Assembly: GCF_008274695.1 (NCBI RefSeq)
Contig: NZ_VTOU01000006.1
Span: 1-64,000, forward strand
Reading direction: 5' to 3'
Source: Sphingomonas montanisoli
GTDB lineage: Bacteria > Pseudomonadota > Alphaproteobacteria > Sphingomonadales > Sphingomonadaceae
Length of the DNA stretch: 64,000 nucleotides
Part shown: piece by piece, positions 10,580 through 19,200 of the stretch
How the letters are laid out: each line of letters opens with the position of its first letter
Position numbering within the stretch: position 1 is the stretch's first letter
Program-made: the position numbers and the translations under genes
The notes under the pieces: model-generated
Seen by the model: only the letters and a program-made list of their open reading frames with translations
Database searches by the model: none
What the model was told of the DNA's origin: nothing

Positions 10580-11596
10580 CTACTGCCAATGTGTATCGAG
10601 CAAGGTCTTGATAGCTGCCTCCGCTTCGTCCCGCGAACCGCCACCATGCGGGAGCAAGGTGATCCTAACCCCCTTGCGATCCTTGCCTTCAAACCGAAGC
10701 AGCGGTTTTCCGTTCTGCGAGGCCACGGTTTCGCTCGATCCTGACCTCTTGGGGGATCCTGACTTCTTGGGGGGATCAGCCGCCAGCGCAAGCGCACGAA
10801 CAATCTCCGGCACGGCGACCGGAGCGCCCTCCCCTCCCGATCGCGCCCTCAAGGCCGCCGCTTCGGCAAATACCCGCTGGCGACGATCGTCGGGTTTCAG
10901 CAATGGCTTGATCGTTGTGACGTGCTTGATCCGCAAATCTTGCGGATTGGGAAAGGCGATCATCAATTCGGCCGGCAGACGCGCGAGGTCGAGATAGCGG
11001 CTCAACCAGCTTTCGGTGACATTGATCCGCTCGGCCATGACCTTCTGCCTGCCCTCGTAATAGGCTTCCAGCGCGCGGAGATAATCACGCGCGCGCTCGA
11101 GATCGCTGAGGTCTTCGCGCGCCCTGTTCTCGATGTCCGCTATGCGGAACGCTTCCTCGTCCGACAGTTCGCGAATATCGACGAGAAAGCGGAAGTCGGG
11201 ATAGTTGTGGCTGCGCAGCCAGCTGATCGACCAATGGCGTCGCGCCCCGCAGATCACCTCGAAATCATAATCGGGTTCGCCCCGCACACGGCGGACGATC
11301 GCGGGCATCTCCTGCCGCCCTTGCGCCTTCATGCTCTCGATAAGATCGGCGCACCGCTCTTCGTTGAGCAAGGCATATTCGCGGTTATGCCCAGCCCACA
11401 TCCGGCAACGCGCGGGATCAACCAATTCGTGGGTGCGGCTGACGACCGTCCCCGCCGCCAACTCCGCCAATCGATTCTCCCGATTGGTCAGGACATTGGC
11501 GCCCAACCCAGGACGGCGCGGCGCGGGCGCACCGTCTTCGGGCGGAGCGATTCCAGCGGCCAGCTCTGCTGCGAAACTCGCGTTTTTTCTGCTCAT
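10580..11596 (-). CDS. parB: Plasmid partition protein ParB/RepB
   Basis: A 338-residue centromere-binding protein. It has an arginine-rich ParB N-terminal domain (ICGARRHWSISWLR, near 120-135), a central helix-turn-helix (VMAERINVTESWLSRYLDLARLP), and a C-terminal dimerisation region after a disordered Ser/Lys linker. It lies directly downstream of parA, 46 bp away. That gap carries an 18-bp palindrome, a candidate binding site for this protein. With ParA it would segregate plasmid copies at division. Confidence 0.88.
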   Translation of the reverse strand: MSRKNASFAAELAAGIAPPEDGAPAPRRPGLGANVLTNRENRLAELAAGTVVSRTHELVDPARCRMWAGHNREYALLNEERCADLIESMKAQGRQEMPAIVRRVRGEPDYDFEVICGARRHWSISWLRSHNYPDFRFLVDIRELSDEEAFRIADIENRAREDLSDLERARDYLRALEAYYEGRQKVMAERINVTESWLSRYLDLARLPAELMIAFPNPQDLRIKHVTTIKPLLKPDDRRQRVFAEAAALRARSGGEGAPVAVPEIVRALALAADPPKKSGSPKRSGSSETVASQNGKPLLRFEGKDRKGVRITLLPHGGGSRDEAEAAIKTLLDTHWQ

Positions 11597-11616
11597 GAAG
11601 CCGTTCCTTCACCCGG

Positions 11617-11634
11617 AATTGCACCGGTGCAATT
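11617..11634. promoter_or_regulatory. Candidate parS palindrome, copy 1 (parA-parB gap)
   Basis: An 18-bp perfect palindrome, AATTGCACCGGTGCAATT. The same core recurs at 13011-13032. The two copies flank parA, as expected of centromere or ParB-operator sites. Confidence 0.75.
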
Positions 11635-11642
11635 TTGCCGTT

Positions 11643-12845
11643 TCACGCCAGACCTTCCTTGCGCAAACGGCTCAAATGGCTGGGCCACATGGCCCGAATA
11701 TCCAACTCGAGTTCGGCATTCACCCCATCGAGATAGGTAAGGCAGCGGTTGCGGACGGCACTGCTCGTCACCGGACCGTCAAGCTCATAGACCGTCATCA
11801 AACGGGCGGTCGCGTTGTCGATTTCTGCCGAGTCCTTGAGCGGCGTGCGCACCATCGCCTGACCAAACAGCGTCCGCATCAGATTGAGCAGTTCCTTCTG
11901 CATCGACTTATTCTCATCCACCTTGGACGCAACGAAGCGCAGGAATCTGAGGGTCGGTGCGAAACCGCGTTCGGCCAGCGTCTCGATGGTCTCATCAAGC
12001 ATCGCCAGAAACGCCGCGGTCGAGGAAAAGTCCATGACGGTTGGGGGCACCGGCACGACGAGTGCGTTCGCGGCGCGTAACACCGACAATGAGATGGCGC
12101 CAAGGGCCGGGGGCGGATCGAGGACGATGACATCAAAGCGATCGGAGATGCTGGCGATACCCTCGGAAAGGCGATCGATAAGCCCGCCCTGCCCTCGCGC
12201 CATTCGGGCCGCGATCTCATATTCCGACTGGAAGAGCCGCAAGTTTGCCGGGATCAGTTCGAGGCCGTCGAAATGCGTTTTGCGCAGCGCATAATCGAGC
12301 GACGTCATCTCTTCCTCCCTGAGGAACGGGTAGAGGGTGTCCTCCTCGCTCAGGTCGAGATCAGGCACATAGCCGAACAATGTGGTCGCGGAGGCCTGAC
12401 TGTCGCAGTCGATAAGGGCAACGCGGTAGCCCTGGATCGCGAGATATTGAGCAAGGTGGACTGACAAGGTCGATTTGCCGACGCCTCCCTTGAAGTTCTG
12501 GACGGCGACGACACAGCATGGATCGTCGGCCGCTCGCCAGGGTCGGGTTCCGAACAGGCCTCGCATATCGTTGAGTTGGGCGAGGGTGTACCCAACCCGG
12601 CGATTATTCTCGGTTCGCGGTGGTGGCGGAAGACGCCCATCCTTTTCCGCGTCGCGGATTGCAGCAGGCGTTCGCCCGACCAGATCAGCGGCCTTTCCGA
12701 TCGGGAAGGTGGGCTCGCGACGTTCATCCGCCCGTGCGCTGCGCGCAGAGTCGCGAAGGCGTTCCAGCACCGAGGAGGTGCGCTGGGCAAGCGTCGCCAC
12801 CGAGAGAAGGTCATGGGTGTCGTCGATGTCTAGTGATGCTGCCAC
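11643..12845 (-). CDS. parA: Plasmid partition ATPase ParA with N-terminal MerR-like HTH
   Basis: A 400-residue ParA/RepA-type ATPase. Residues 48-95 form a winged helix-turn-helix (FPIGKAADLVGRTPAAIRDAEKDGRL) of the type that lets such ParAs repress their own promoter. The Walker A motif is deviant, KGGVGKST at 119-126. ALIDCDSQASAT and VIVLDPPPALG follow as the A' and B motifs. It sits between rep and parB on the same strand, in the order rep-parA-parB. A sigma-70-like promoter overlapped by a 12-bp palindrome lies just upstream, so autoregulation is likely. Confidence 0.9.
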   Translation of the reverse strand: MAASLDIDDTHDLLSVATLAQRTSSVLERLRDSARSARADERREPTFPIGKAADLVGRTPAAIRDAEKDGRLPPPPRTENNRRVGYTLAQLNDMRGLFGTRPWRAADDPCCVVAVQNFKGGVGKSTLSVHLAQYLAIQGYRVALIDCDSQASATTLFGYVPDLDLSEEDTLYPFLREEEMTSLDYALRKTHFDGLELIPANLRLFQSEYEIAARMARGQGGLIDRLSEGIASISDRFDVIVLDPPPALGAISLSVLRAANALVVPVPPTVMDFSSTAAFLAMLDETIETLAERGFAPTLRFLRFVASKVDENKSMQKELLNLMRTLFGQAMVRTPLKDSAEIDNATARLMTVYELDGPVTSSAVRNRCLTYLDGVNAELELDIRAMWPSHLSRLRKEGLA

Positions 12846-12872
12846 AGGGCGCCCCTTTGCGAAATTGGGGGC

Positions 12873-12902
12873 ATAGTAGCGCTACTTGCGCTTTTTCGTC
12901 AA
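12873..12902 (-). promoter_or_regulatory. parA promoter with 12-bp palindromic operator
   Basis: On the minus strand, TTGACG (12902-12897) and TACTAT (12878-12873) are separated by 18 bp. The perfect palindrome AGTAGCGCTACT at 12875-12886 overlaps the -10 box, a good position for autorepression by ParA's N-terminal HTH. Confidence 0.6.
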
Positions 12903-13010
12903 ATAGAAGCGATATTTCGAAAGTTGGCCACTGCTATAGGCAGCAAGAGCGGCGAAAGCGGTGGCCAATCGCCTATCGGGCGGGCCATCCTGACTCGGTG
13001 GGGGCACGAC

Positions 13011-13032
13011 GAAATTGCACCGGTGCAATTTC
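13011..13032. promoter_or_regulatory. Candidate parS palindrome, copy 2 (rep-parA gap)
   Basis: A 22-bp perfect palindrome with half-site GAAATTGCACC. It shares its central 18 bp with the copy at 11617 and lies 2 bp after the rep stop codon. Confidence 0.75.
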
Positions 13033-13034
13033 GC

Positions 13035-14201
13035 TTATGGACGCCCCCTCCGGGCAACGAAGCTCTCGCAAAAACCCGTCCACGAACTGGTCAGCTTCGC
13101 GCCCTTGAGCTTCGCCAGACGGTCGCCCATCTGTTGGCGATAGGCGTCAGCAATGAGATCGATATCCCAGCCACCGCCATGCGACCGGGCGATGGTCGCC
13201 AAGCCTTCCGCATTGAACCGGATCGTTCCTTGCGGAAAGACGATCTCCGAACTCTTCTCCGGCGCGACCAGTGCGCTGATGGCGGCCTTCACGACCGATC
13301 CCACTTCCACCGTTTCGGCTACCGTCTCAACAGCGCCCTCCCGGCGCGCCTTGCGCCCTGTCGAGTGCCGCTCAATCTCATCGACGGTCGCGATCTGCGC
13401 CGGCGCATCCTTCGGTTCGAAACGAAACTCGATCTCGGTTACCGTCCGGCCCTGTCGTATCTCCTTCCAATCCACACGGAAGTGGGCCAGCTGATCGATC
13501 TCGGCCTTCGCCTTCTCGAGCACCTTGCGGCGGAGCTGCGCGAAATCCTTATACACATCCGGCGATATGCCCAGCGCTGCGCGCAGCGCCGCCATATCGC
13601 CCTTCCAGGTCGACTGGCGACGATGGAGCCGCAGCGATCCGATCTCATAAAGCTTCAGGGCATAGCTCGATCGAAAGCCGAGCACCGCCTGTCGATTGAG
13701 GACGGCATAGCTCTCGGACTCCTGAATGAGCTTACGCGCGTCGGGCGTAAACTCCCATTCAATCCACCCTGCATCCGCACCGTCTGTATCTTCAGCCTCT
13801 TCGCGAGACGACGAGATTAGGGAAAAGCGCAGCGTAGCCTTCTTGCCGCGCCAGGATCGATCGTCGATCGCGAATAGGGTGCGGTGAAGTTCCTCCAGCA
13901 TGTCGGAGATACGTTCGTTACCCTTGTGACCGCGGCGAATATCCGCCTTGCGCATGCGATGCGGCCGGTCCTCCCAGGCATCCCCGCCTGCGGTCAGGAT
14001 CATCAACGCGAGCAACCGGGACGCCGTCAGGCTGAGCGATTGGCCTTTCACGAACTTGATCTCAACGATGCTGCCGGGTTTGGCGAATTCCTCGCCACCC
14101 TTCGCCTGCAAGGCCGCTGCAACGCGCATGGCACGGCCCGGCGCCGAATCGGCTTGCGCCTCTTGCGCTACTTCGGCGCTTAGATTTTCCGCATGTTCCA
14201 T
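13035..14201 (-). CDS. rep: Plasmid replication initiator (Rep_3/RepB-type winged helix)
   Basis: A 388-residue initiator with two winged-helix domains. The first spans about 40-170 (SLTASRLLALMILTAGGD...). The second spans about 170-260 (SYAVLNRQAVLGFRSSYALKLYEIGSLRLHRR, the recognisable Rep_3 signature). The C-terminal 130 residues are specific to sphingomonad-type plasmids. It would bind the iterons 250-360 bp upstream of its start (14470-14560) to open the origin. It is transcribed towards parA-parB. Which incompatibility group it belongs to cannot be told from here. Confidence 0.87.
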   Translation of the reverse strand: MEHAENLSAEVAQEAQADSAPGRAMRVAAALQAKGGEEFAKPGSIVEIKFVKGQSLSLTASRLLALMILTAGGDAWEDRPHRMRKADIRRGHKGNERISDMLEELHRTLFAIDDRSWRGKKATLRFSLISSSREEAEDTDGADAGWIEWEFTPDARKLIQESESYAVLNRQAVLGFRSSYALKLYEIGSLRLHRRQSTWKGDMAALRAALGISPDVYKDFAQLRRKVLEKAKAEIDQLAHFRVDWKEIRQGRTVTEIEFRFEPKDAPAQIATVDEIERHSTGRKARREGAVETVAETVEVGSVVKAAISALVAPEKSSEIVFPQGTIRFNAEGLATIARSHGGGWDIDLIADAYRQQMGDRLAKLKGAKLTSSWTGFCESFVARRGRP

Positions 14202-14296
14202 GTCATATAGGCCGAGCGCATATTGGGCAGATTCGCCTAATTGCTGCCTGACCTGTCCTCGCTCGTCAAGTCAGGGCAGGCTGAAACACTTTTGTC

Positions 14297-14566
14297 GCCC
14301 CCATCCGGTCAGGTTGGAATCAAGCGGCGCTTCCGCAAAAGCCGTGAAATTCCACCGAGTCGCAATGCGATTCGGGTTCTGCCCGTTTTCGGCTCGCTCA
14401 CGCGCGATAAACGCGCCAGAATGCCAACATTCCAAAGCGCGGGATCGCCAGATGCCATCGCCCCCAATCGGTCAGGATAGCCCCAATAGGTCAGCTATCT
14501 CCCCCCGACCGGTCAGGATAACGCCCCCGCCGGGTCAGGCAAAATCCCCCGCGCGGTCAGGATAAA
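14297..14566. repeat. Iteron array, candidate vegetative origin (oriV)
   Basis: Five tandem repeats with consensus CCCCnnnCGGTCAGGATA. The GGTCAG cores start at 14470, 14489, 14511, 14533 and 14555 (spacing 19, 22, 22, 22 bp, about two helical turns). A sixth core lies apart at 14307. They sit upstream of rep and read on the plus strand. This is the expected layout for a Rep_3 iteron plasmid. Confidence 0.8.
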
Positions 14567-14656
14567 GCCGACAGATCGTTGAAATTGCGGAGCTTTTCGG
14601 CACCGAATCTGAATCACTTAGAATCATGAATCCTTCCGCTGCGAGCAGCGGCGTTG

Positions 14657-14675
14657 TTTTAGAATGATTCTAAAA
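14657..14675. promoter_or_regulatory. 19-bp palindrome in the origin region
   Basis: TTTTAGAAT and ATTCTAAAA are perfect arms around a central G. A related half (TTAGAATCATGAATC) lies about 40 bp to the left. It could be an operator or an origin accessory site. Confidence 0.5.
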
Positions 14676-14723
14676 GACCAAGCAGGCGATTCGCTGAGCA
14701 TCTCCGGTCGGACAGCGTAACCG

Positions 14724-14742
14724 ATCCCCCTAGCTGGGGGGA
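14724..14742. other. C-run/G-run hairpin near the origin
   Basis: ATCCCCC and GGGGGAT arms flank a short loop (centre TAGCT). It lies between the palindrome at 14657 and the ssb gene. Its function is unknown; a single-strand initiation hairpin is conceivable. Confidence 0.35.
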
Positions 14743-14879
14743 TACCTCAACATCGGTGTTCCACGATAGCATCACGGTCTCGATCCTCGGCAGCTCCGCC
14801 CCGCGACGAGATCCTCAGCGAACCGATCGTAGCTGCATCACCGCTCGTCGCCGCTGGGCAGACGCAGTGAGGAGGTCGC

Positions 14880-15200
14880 ATGATCAATTTTGCCAAATTC
14901 GAGATCATCGGACGGATCGGTGAAATCGACGCCAAGCCCAAGGTCACGAACATCTCGGTATGCGCGAACTATCGCCGCCGCGGAGAAGGCGATCAATGGA
15001 TCGAGGATAGCTACTGGAACCGAGTCGTCATTTTCAGCGACGGCCAGCGGAAATATATCGATGAGAAGGCCCAGGTTGGCGATCTCGTGCGGATTGCCGG
15101 ACGGCTCCGTGACACCTCCTACGAGCGCGACGGCACCACCCACTACACGACCGACCGGATCGTCGAAGAGTTCGGTGTGCTCGCAGCAAAGGCAGCCTAG
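14880..15200 (+). CDS. ssb: Short single-stranded DNA-binding protein
   Basis: A 106-residue OB-fold protein. It begins MINFAKFEIIGRIGEI and has WNRVVIFSD...YIDEKAQVGDLVRIAGRL, the core SSB signature. It stops at FGVLAAKAA without the acidic C-terminal tail (DDDIPF-like) that canonical SSBs use to recruit partners. The ribosome binding site GAGGAGG precedes the ATG. A second, full-type SSB is encoded at 29008. This one lies next to the origin and the Toprim protein, so it may serve plasmid replication or incoming single strands. Confidence 0.85.
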   Translation: MINFAKFEIIGRIGEIDAKPKVTNISVCANYRRRGEGDQWIEDSYWNRVVIFSDGQRKYIDEKAQVGDLVRIAGRLRDTSYERDGTTHYTTDRIVEEFGVLAAKAA

Positions 15201-15280
15201 ATCGCAGGAGGCAGCGCCGATCGGCAAGAGGAGAGGGGGCATGCGCGGAGCGACCTTGGATTTCGATTGGAGTTTCGCCC

Positions 15281-16180
15281 ATGCCCGCCACCATCGATGC
15301 AGCAGTCCGCGCCAAACAAATCGTCGAGAGCCTGGGCGGACGCTGGTCTGGATCGCGCGGAGAGTGCCGCTGCCCCGCCCATGACGATCACTCCCCCAGC
15401 CTTTCGGTCCGCCTGGGCACCAAGGCGATCCTGTTCAAATGCTTCGCGGGATGCACGTCGACCGATATCCTCAAGGCTCTGGATCGTCAGGGTTTGCACG
15501 ATCGGGTGCCGGTTCACGTCGAACCACGCGCGCCGGCACGCGATCTGAGCGGTTTGGCCAGGTCATTGTGGCAGCACAGCATCCCCATCGCTGGCACGCC
15601 GGCTGAAGCCTATCTTCATGCTCGGGGCCTTTACGCGCCGACGTCCGACCTTCGCTTCAACCCACAGACGATCATAGGGAAGGGGACGGATCGGCGCTGT
15701 CTTCCCGCAATGATCGCCGCGGTGCGAAACGAGCTGGGCCTGGTCGCGGTCCACCGGACCTTCCTCGATCCCACGGATATTTTGCGGCGCCCCTTCCGCA
15801 AACCCAAGCTGGCACTAGGTCTGCTCGGCTCTGGCAGCGTGCGCTTTGGTGAGCCGGATGAGGTTCTGGGCATTGCCGAGGGGATCGAAGATGCCTTGTC
15901 GGCCATCGACTGGTTCCAATTGCCGGTTTGGGCCGTGCTTGGTGCCGAGCGCTACGCCCATGTCGGCATACCGTCGCATGTGAAGCGCGTCATCGTGTTC
16001 GGCCAGCGGAACAAGGCGGCGAAAATCTGCCTCGAGAGGGCAGGGGATCACCTCAGGGCCAACGGGCGAAGAGTCGAGGAATGGCTCCCATCGGAACATG
16101 ACGATTGGAACGATGCTCTGCGCGATCGGCTTGCCCGCAACGCCGTTCCTCGCCCCGTGATTCAGACCCACTCCCACTGA
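15281..16180 (+). CDS. CHC2-like zinc finger and Toprim domain protein (plasmid primase-like)
   Basis: A 299-residue protein. A zinc-finger-like region near residues 30-65 (GECRCPAHDDHSPSLSV...LFKCFAGCTSTDIL) matches the CHC2 finger of DnaG-like primases. A Toprim-like core follows at about 180-280 (VLGIAEGIEDALSAIDW...VIVFGQRNKAAKICLERAGDHL). It would be a primase or a primase-helicase relic acting on plasmid DNA. Ribosome binding site GGAG at 15269-15272. It lies between ssb and the large helicase in one orientation, consistent with a replication or establishment module. Confidence 0.75.
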   Translation: MPATIDAAVRAKQIVESLGGRWSGSRGECRCPAHDDHSPSLSVRLGTKAILFKCFAGCTSTDILKALDRQGLHDRVPVHVEPRAPARDLSGLARSLWQHSIPIAGTPAEAYLHARGLYAPTSDLRFNPQTIIGKGTDRRCLPAMIAAVRNELGLVAVHRTFLDPTDILRRPFRKPKLALGLLGSGSVRFGEPDEVLGIAEGIEDALSAIDWFQLPVWAVLGAERYAHVGIPSHVKRVIVFGQRNKAAKICLERAGDHLRANGRRVEEWLPSEHDDWNDALRDRLARNAVPRPVIQTHSH

Positions 16181-16181
16181 A

Positions 16182-16246
16182 GAGAGGAGAGGAGGCCTCC
16201 GGCTTGTTGATCCGGTGATGGGCACCGGGCGATGCAATGGAGGCCT
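16182..16246 (+). promoter_or_regulatory. Structured leader of the methyltransferase-helicase gene
   Basis: It begins with the purine-rich motif GAGAGGAGAGGAGG. AGGCCTCC (16193-16200) is perfectly complementary to the Shine-Dalgarno region GGAGGCCT (16239-16246). A second hairpin, CCGGTG-N5-CACCGG, lies between them. The pairing would hide the ribosome binding site. Confidence 0.5.
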
Positions 16247-16249
16247 ACA

Positions 16250-19200
16250 ATGCGCACCTCAGCCGCTGCTCTCGAACTCGATTTTACCGAACCATCCATC
16301 ACCGCTGCGAAGGCGATCTGTGCCGTGCTCCGCCAGGGCGACGACCTGGACCGGCCTGGCCTGCTCCGGACGATGGAAACCGCCTATGGTTCAACCGCTG
16401 CCGATGGCCATTGGTCACTCCGCGACGCCTATGATGTGCTGGAACTGGCCCAGGTCCTGCACATCGCCACGCTTGACCTCCCGCAAGAGTCGGCCGAGTG
16501 CCTTGCGGCCCTGACCGCGCTCACCGCATCCCTGCCGACGCATAGCGTGCGCAGCGAAGAACAGATCGCACTCCAGCAATTTTCGACACCGGCCGCGATT
16601 GGCTATCTTGCCGCGCTCGCCGCTCGCATCACCGCTACTGATACCATCCTGGAGCCCTCCGCCGGCACCGGGCTCCTCGCCGTATTCGCCGCCCGCGTTG
16701 GCGCCAAGCTTGTCCTCAACGAGATCGATCCCGCGCGTGCCGTTATGCTCGAGGCAGCATTTCCCACCGCACCGGTCAGTCGCCACGATGGCGAGCTCAT
16801 CCACGATCTGCTGCCGCTGTCGATCCGCCCGACCGCCGTGCTCATCAACCCGCCCTTTTCCCGCAGCATGGGCAGGCATGCCGACCCGCTTGCCGCGTTC
16901 CGTCATCTGCGCGCCGCTTTGACGCGGCTTGGTGCCGGGGGGCGCTGCGCCGCTATCCTTCCCGATCGCGTGGATACATCAAGCCGCGCCTGGGCGAAGG
17001 CGACCGAGGGTTGCGCGATCACGCTCCACGTCGAACTGCCCGCGAATGCCTACGCCAAACATGGCACCAGCCAGGTCGTGAAGCTGATCGTTCTGGAAAA
17101 AGGCTCCCAGGACGATGTCGCCTTCATCCGGTGCAGCTCGTTTGCCGAGGTGCTTGCGGCGATCAGCACACCGGCAACGAGCCTTACGGCGACACCGCGA
17201 TGCTCGCCAGTGCGCCTTGCACCAACCCGTGCGCACGGATCCCTGCTCGGCGGGCTTTCGAGCAGGCCCCGGCTTTCGGCCCCGATCGCGAAGGCCGCCC
17301 CGTCTCTCGGCGCGCTCGATATCGGCTACGATGTCTTTGCCGAACCCGTACCAACCGGCGAGGCGGTCGGTGTCTACTTGCCGTACCGGCCGAGCCGCAT
17401 CGCCATTCCCTGTGCATCCGCGCATCCGACCGCTCTGGTGGAATCGAGCGCCATGGGCTCGATTACGGCACCGCGGCCCTCTTACGTTCCCAAGCTGCCC
17501 ACCCGCGTTGTCGCAGACCGGGTGCTGTCCGACGCTCAGCTCGAAACGCTGATCTATGCCGGTGACGCCTTCGAGCGAGACATTTCTGGCCTGTTCAAGG
17601 CGGCCGAGGAAGGGTTGTTGCTTGCGCCCGACCAGGACGGCCGACCTTATCGGACCGGGTTCTTCCTTGGCGACGGCACGGGTGCCGGCAAGGGCCGTCA
17701 GGTTGCGGCCATCATCCTCGACCAGTGGCTGCGTGGGCGCCGCAAGCATATCTGGATATCCAAGACCGAGACGCTGCTCGAGGATGCACGTCGCGACTGG
17801 ACCGCGGTCGGCGGTCTCGCGCTCGACATCCAGCATCTCAATCAGTGGAAACTCGGCACGCCGATCGGCGCGGCCGAGGGCGTGCTATTTCTCACCTATG
17901 CGACGCTGCGCTCCAACCGCGGCGACAAGGGCACCCGTCTTCAGCAGATTCTCGACTGGGTCGGTGACGATTTCGACGGCATGTTGGTGTTCGACGAGGC
18001 GCACGAAATGGCGGGTGTCGCCGGCGGCGAAGGCCGTTTCGGCATCAAGGACGGCTCCGATCAAGGCATCGCCGGCGTGCGCCTGCAAAACCTGCTGCCT
18101 CGCGCCCGCGTCCTCTACGTGTCCGCAACCGGCGCGTCGGACGTCAACAATCTTGCTTATGCCACCCGGCTTGGCCTGTGGGGTCCGACCACCGCCTTCG
18201 CCGATCGCCGCGCCTTCGTCGACAGTTTGCGTCGTGGCGGGATCGCGGCCATGGAATTGATCGCCCGCGACCTGAAGATGCAGGGCCTCTATGTCGCCAG
18301 GGCGCTCAGTTTCGCCGGCGTCGAATATGACATCCTCGAACATCGCCTTACGCCCGACCAGGTCGAGGTCTATGATGCCTATGCCGATGCGTGGGCGATT
18401 ATCCACGCCAATTTGCGTACCGCGCTCGATGCCACCCGGGTGACGGACAGCTTCTCCAACGACACCTACAACAGCGGCGCGAAGGCCGCTGCCCTGTCGA
18501 TCTTCGAATCTACCAAGCAGCGTTTCTTCGGCCAGATCCTGATCGGCATGAAGCTGCCGTCGCTGATCCCGGCGATCCGTGCCGATCTGGCCCGGGGCGA
18601 GAGCGTCGTGATCCAGCTGGTCTCCACGTCCGAGGCGATGCTCAACCGAGCACTGGCCGCGCTGAATGCCGAGGACCGGGCGAATCTGGACATCGAGCTT
18701 TCACCCAAAGAGTTCGTCATGTCCTATCTCACGGCGGCCTTTCCTGTCCGACAGATGAAGACCTTCGTCGATGACACCGGCAAGACCCGCTCCGAGCCGA
18801 TGTCCGACGAGGAGGGCCGTCCCATCTTCAGCCAGGAAGCGATCGAGATGCGCGACAATCTCGTCGAGCGGTTCTGCTCCCTGCCGATCGTAGGGTCCGC
18901 CCTTGATCATATCATCGGGCATTTCGGGAGCGATGCGGTCGCCGAGGTTACGGGACGCAGCCGGCGTATCGTCGTCGATGCGCACGGTCGCCAGCGTATC
19001 GAGAGCCGTTCGCCGCGAACAAACCTCGCCGAAACCGACGCCTTCATGCGGAACGAGAAGAAGATCCTGATCTTCTCGGATGCTGGCGGCACTGGGCGCA
19101 GCTATCACGCCAGCCTCACCGCCGAGAACCAGTCGCGCCGCAACCATTATCTGCTCGAGCCCGGTTGGCGCGCTGACGCTGCCATCCAGGGTCTTGGCCG

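Noticed and set aside
14470-14560. CRISPR array
   Set aside because: The repeats are short, spaced 19-22 bp without unique spacers of constant length, and lie upstream of rep: they are iterons.
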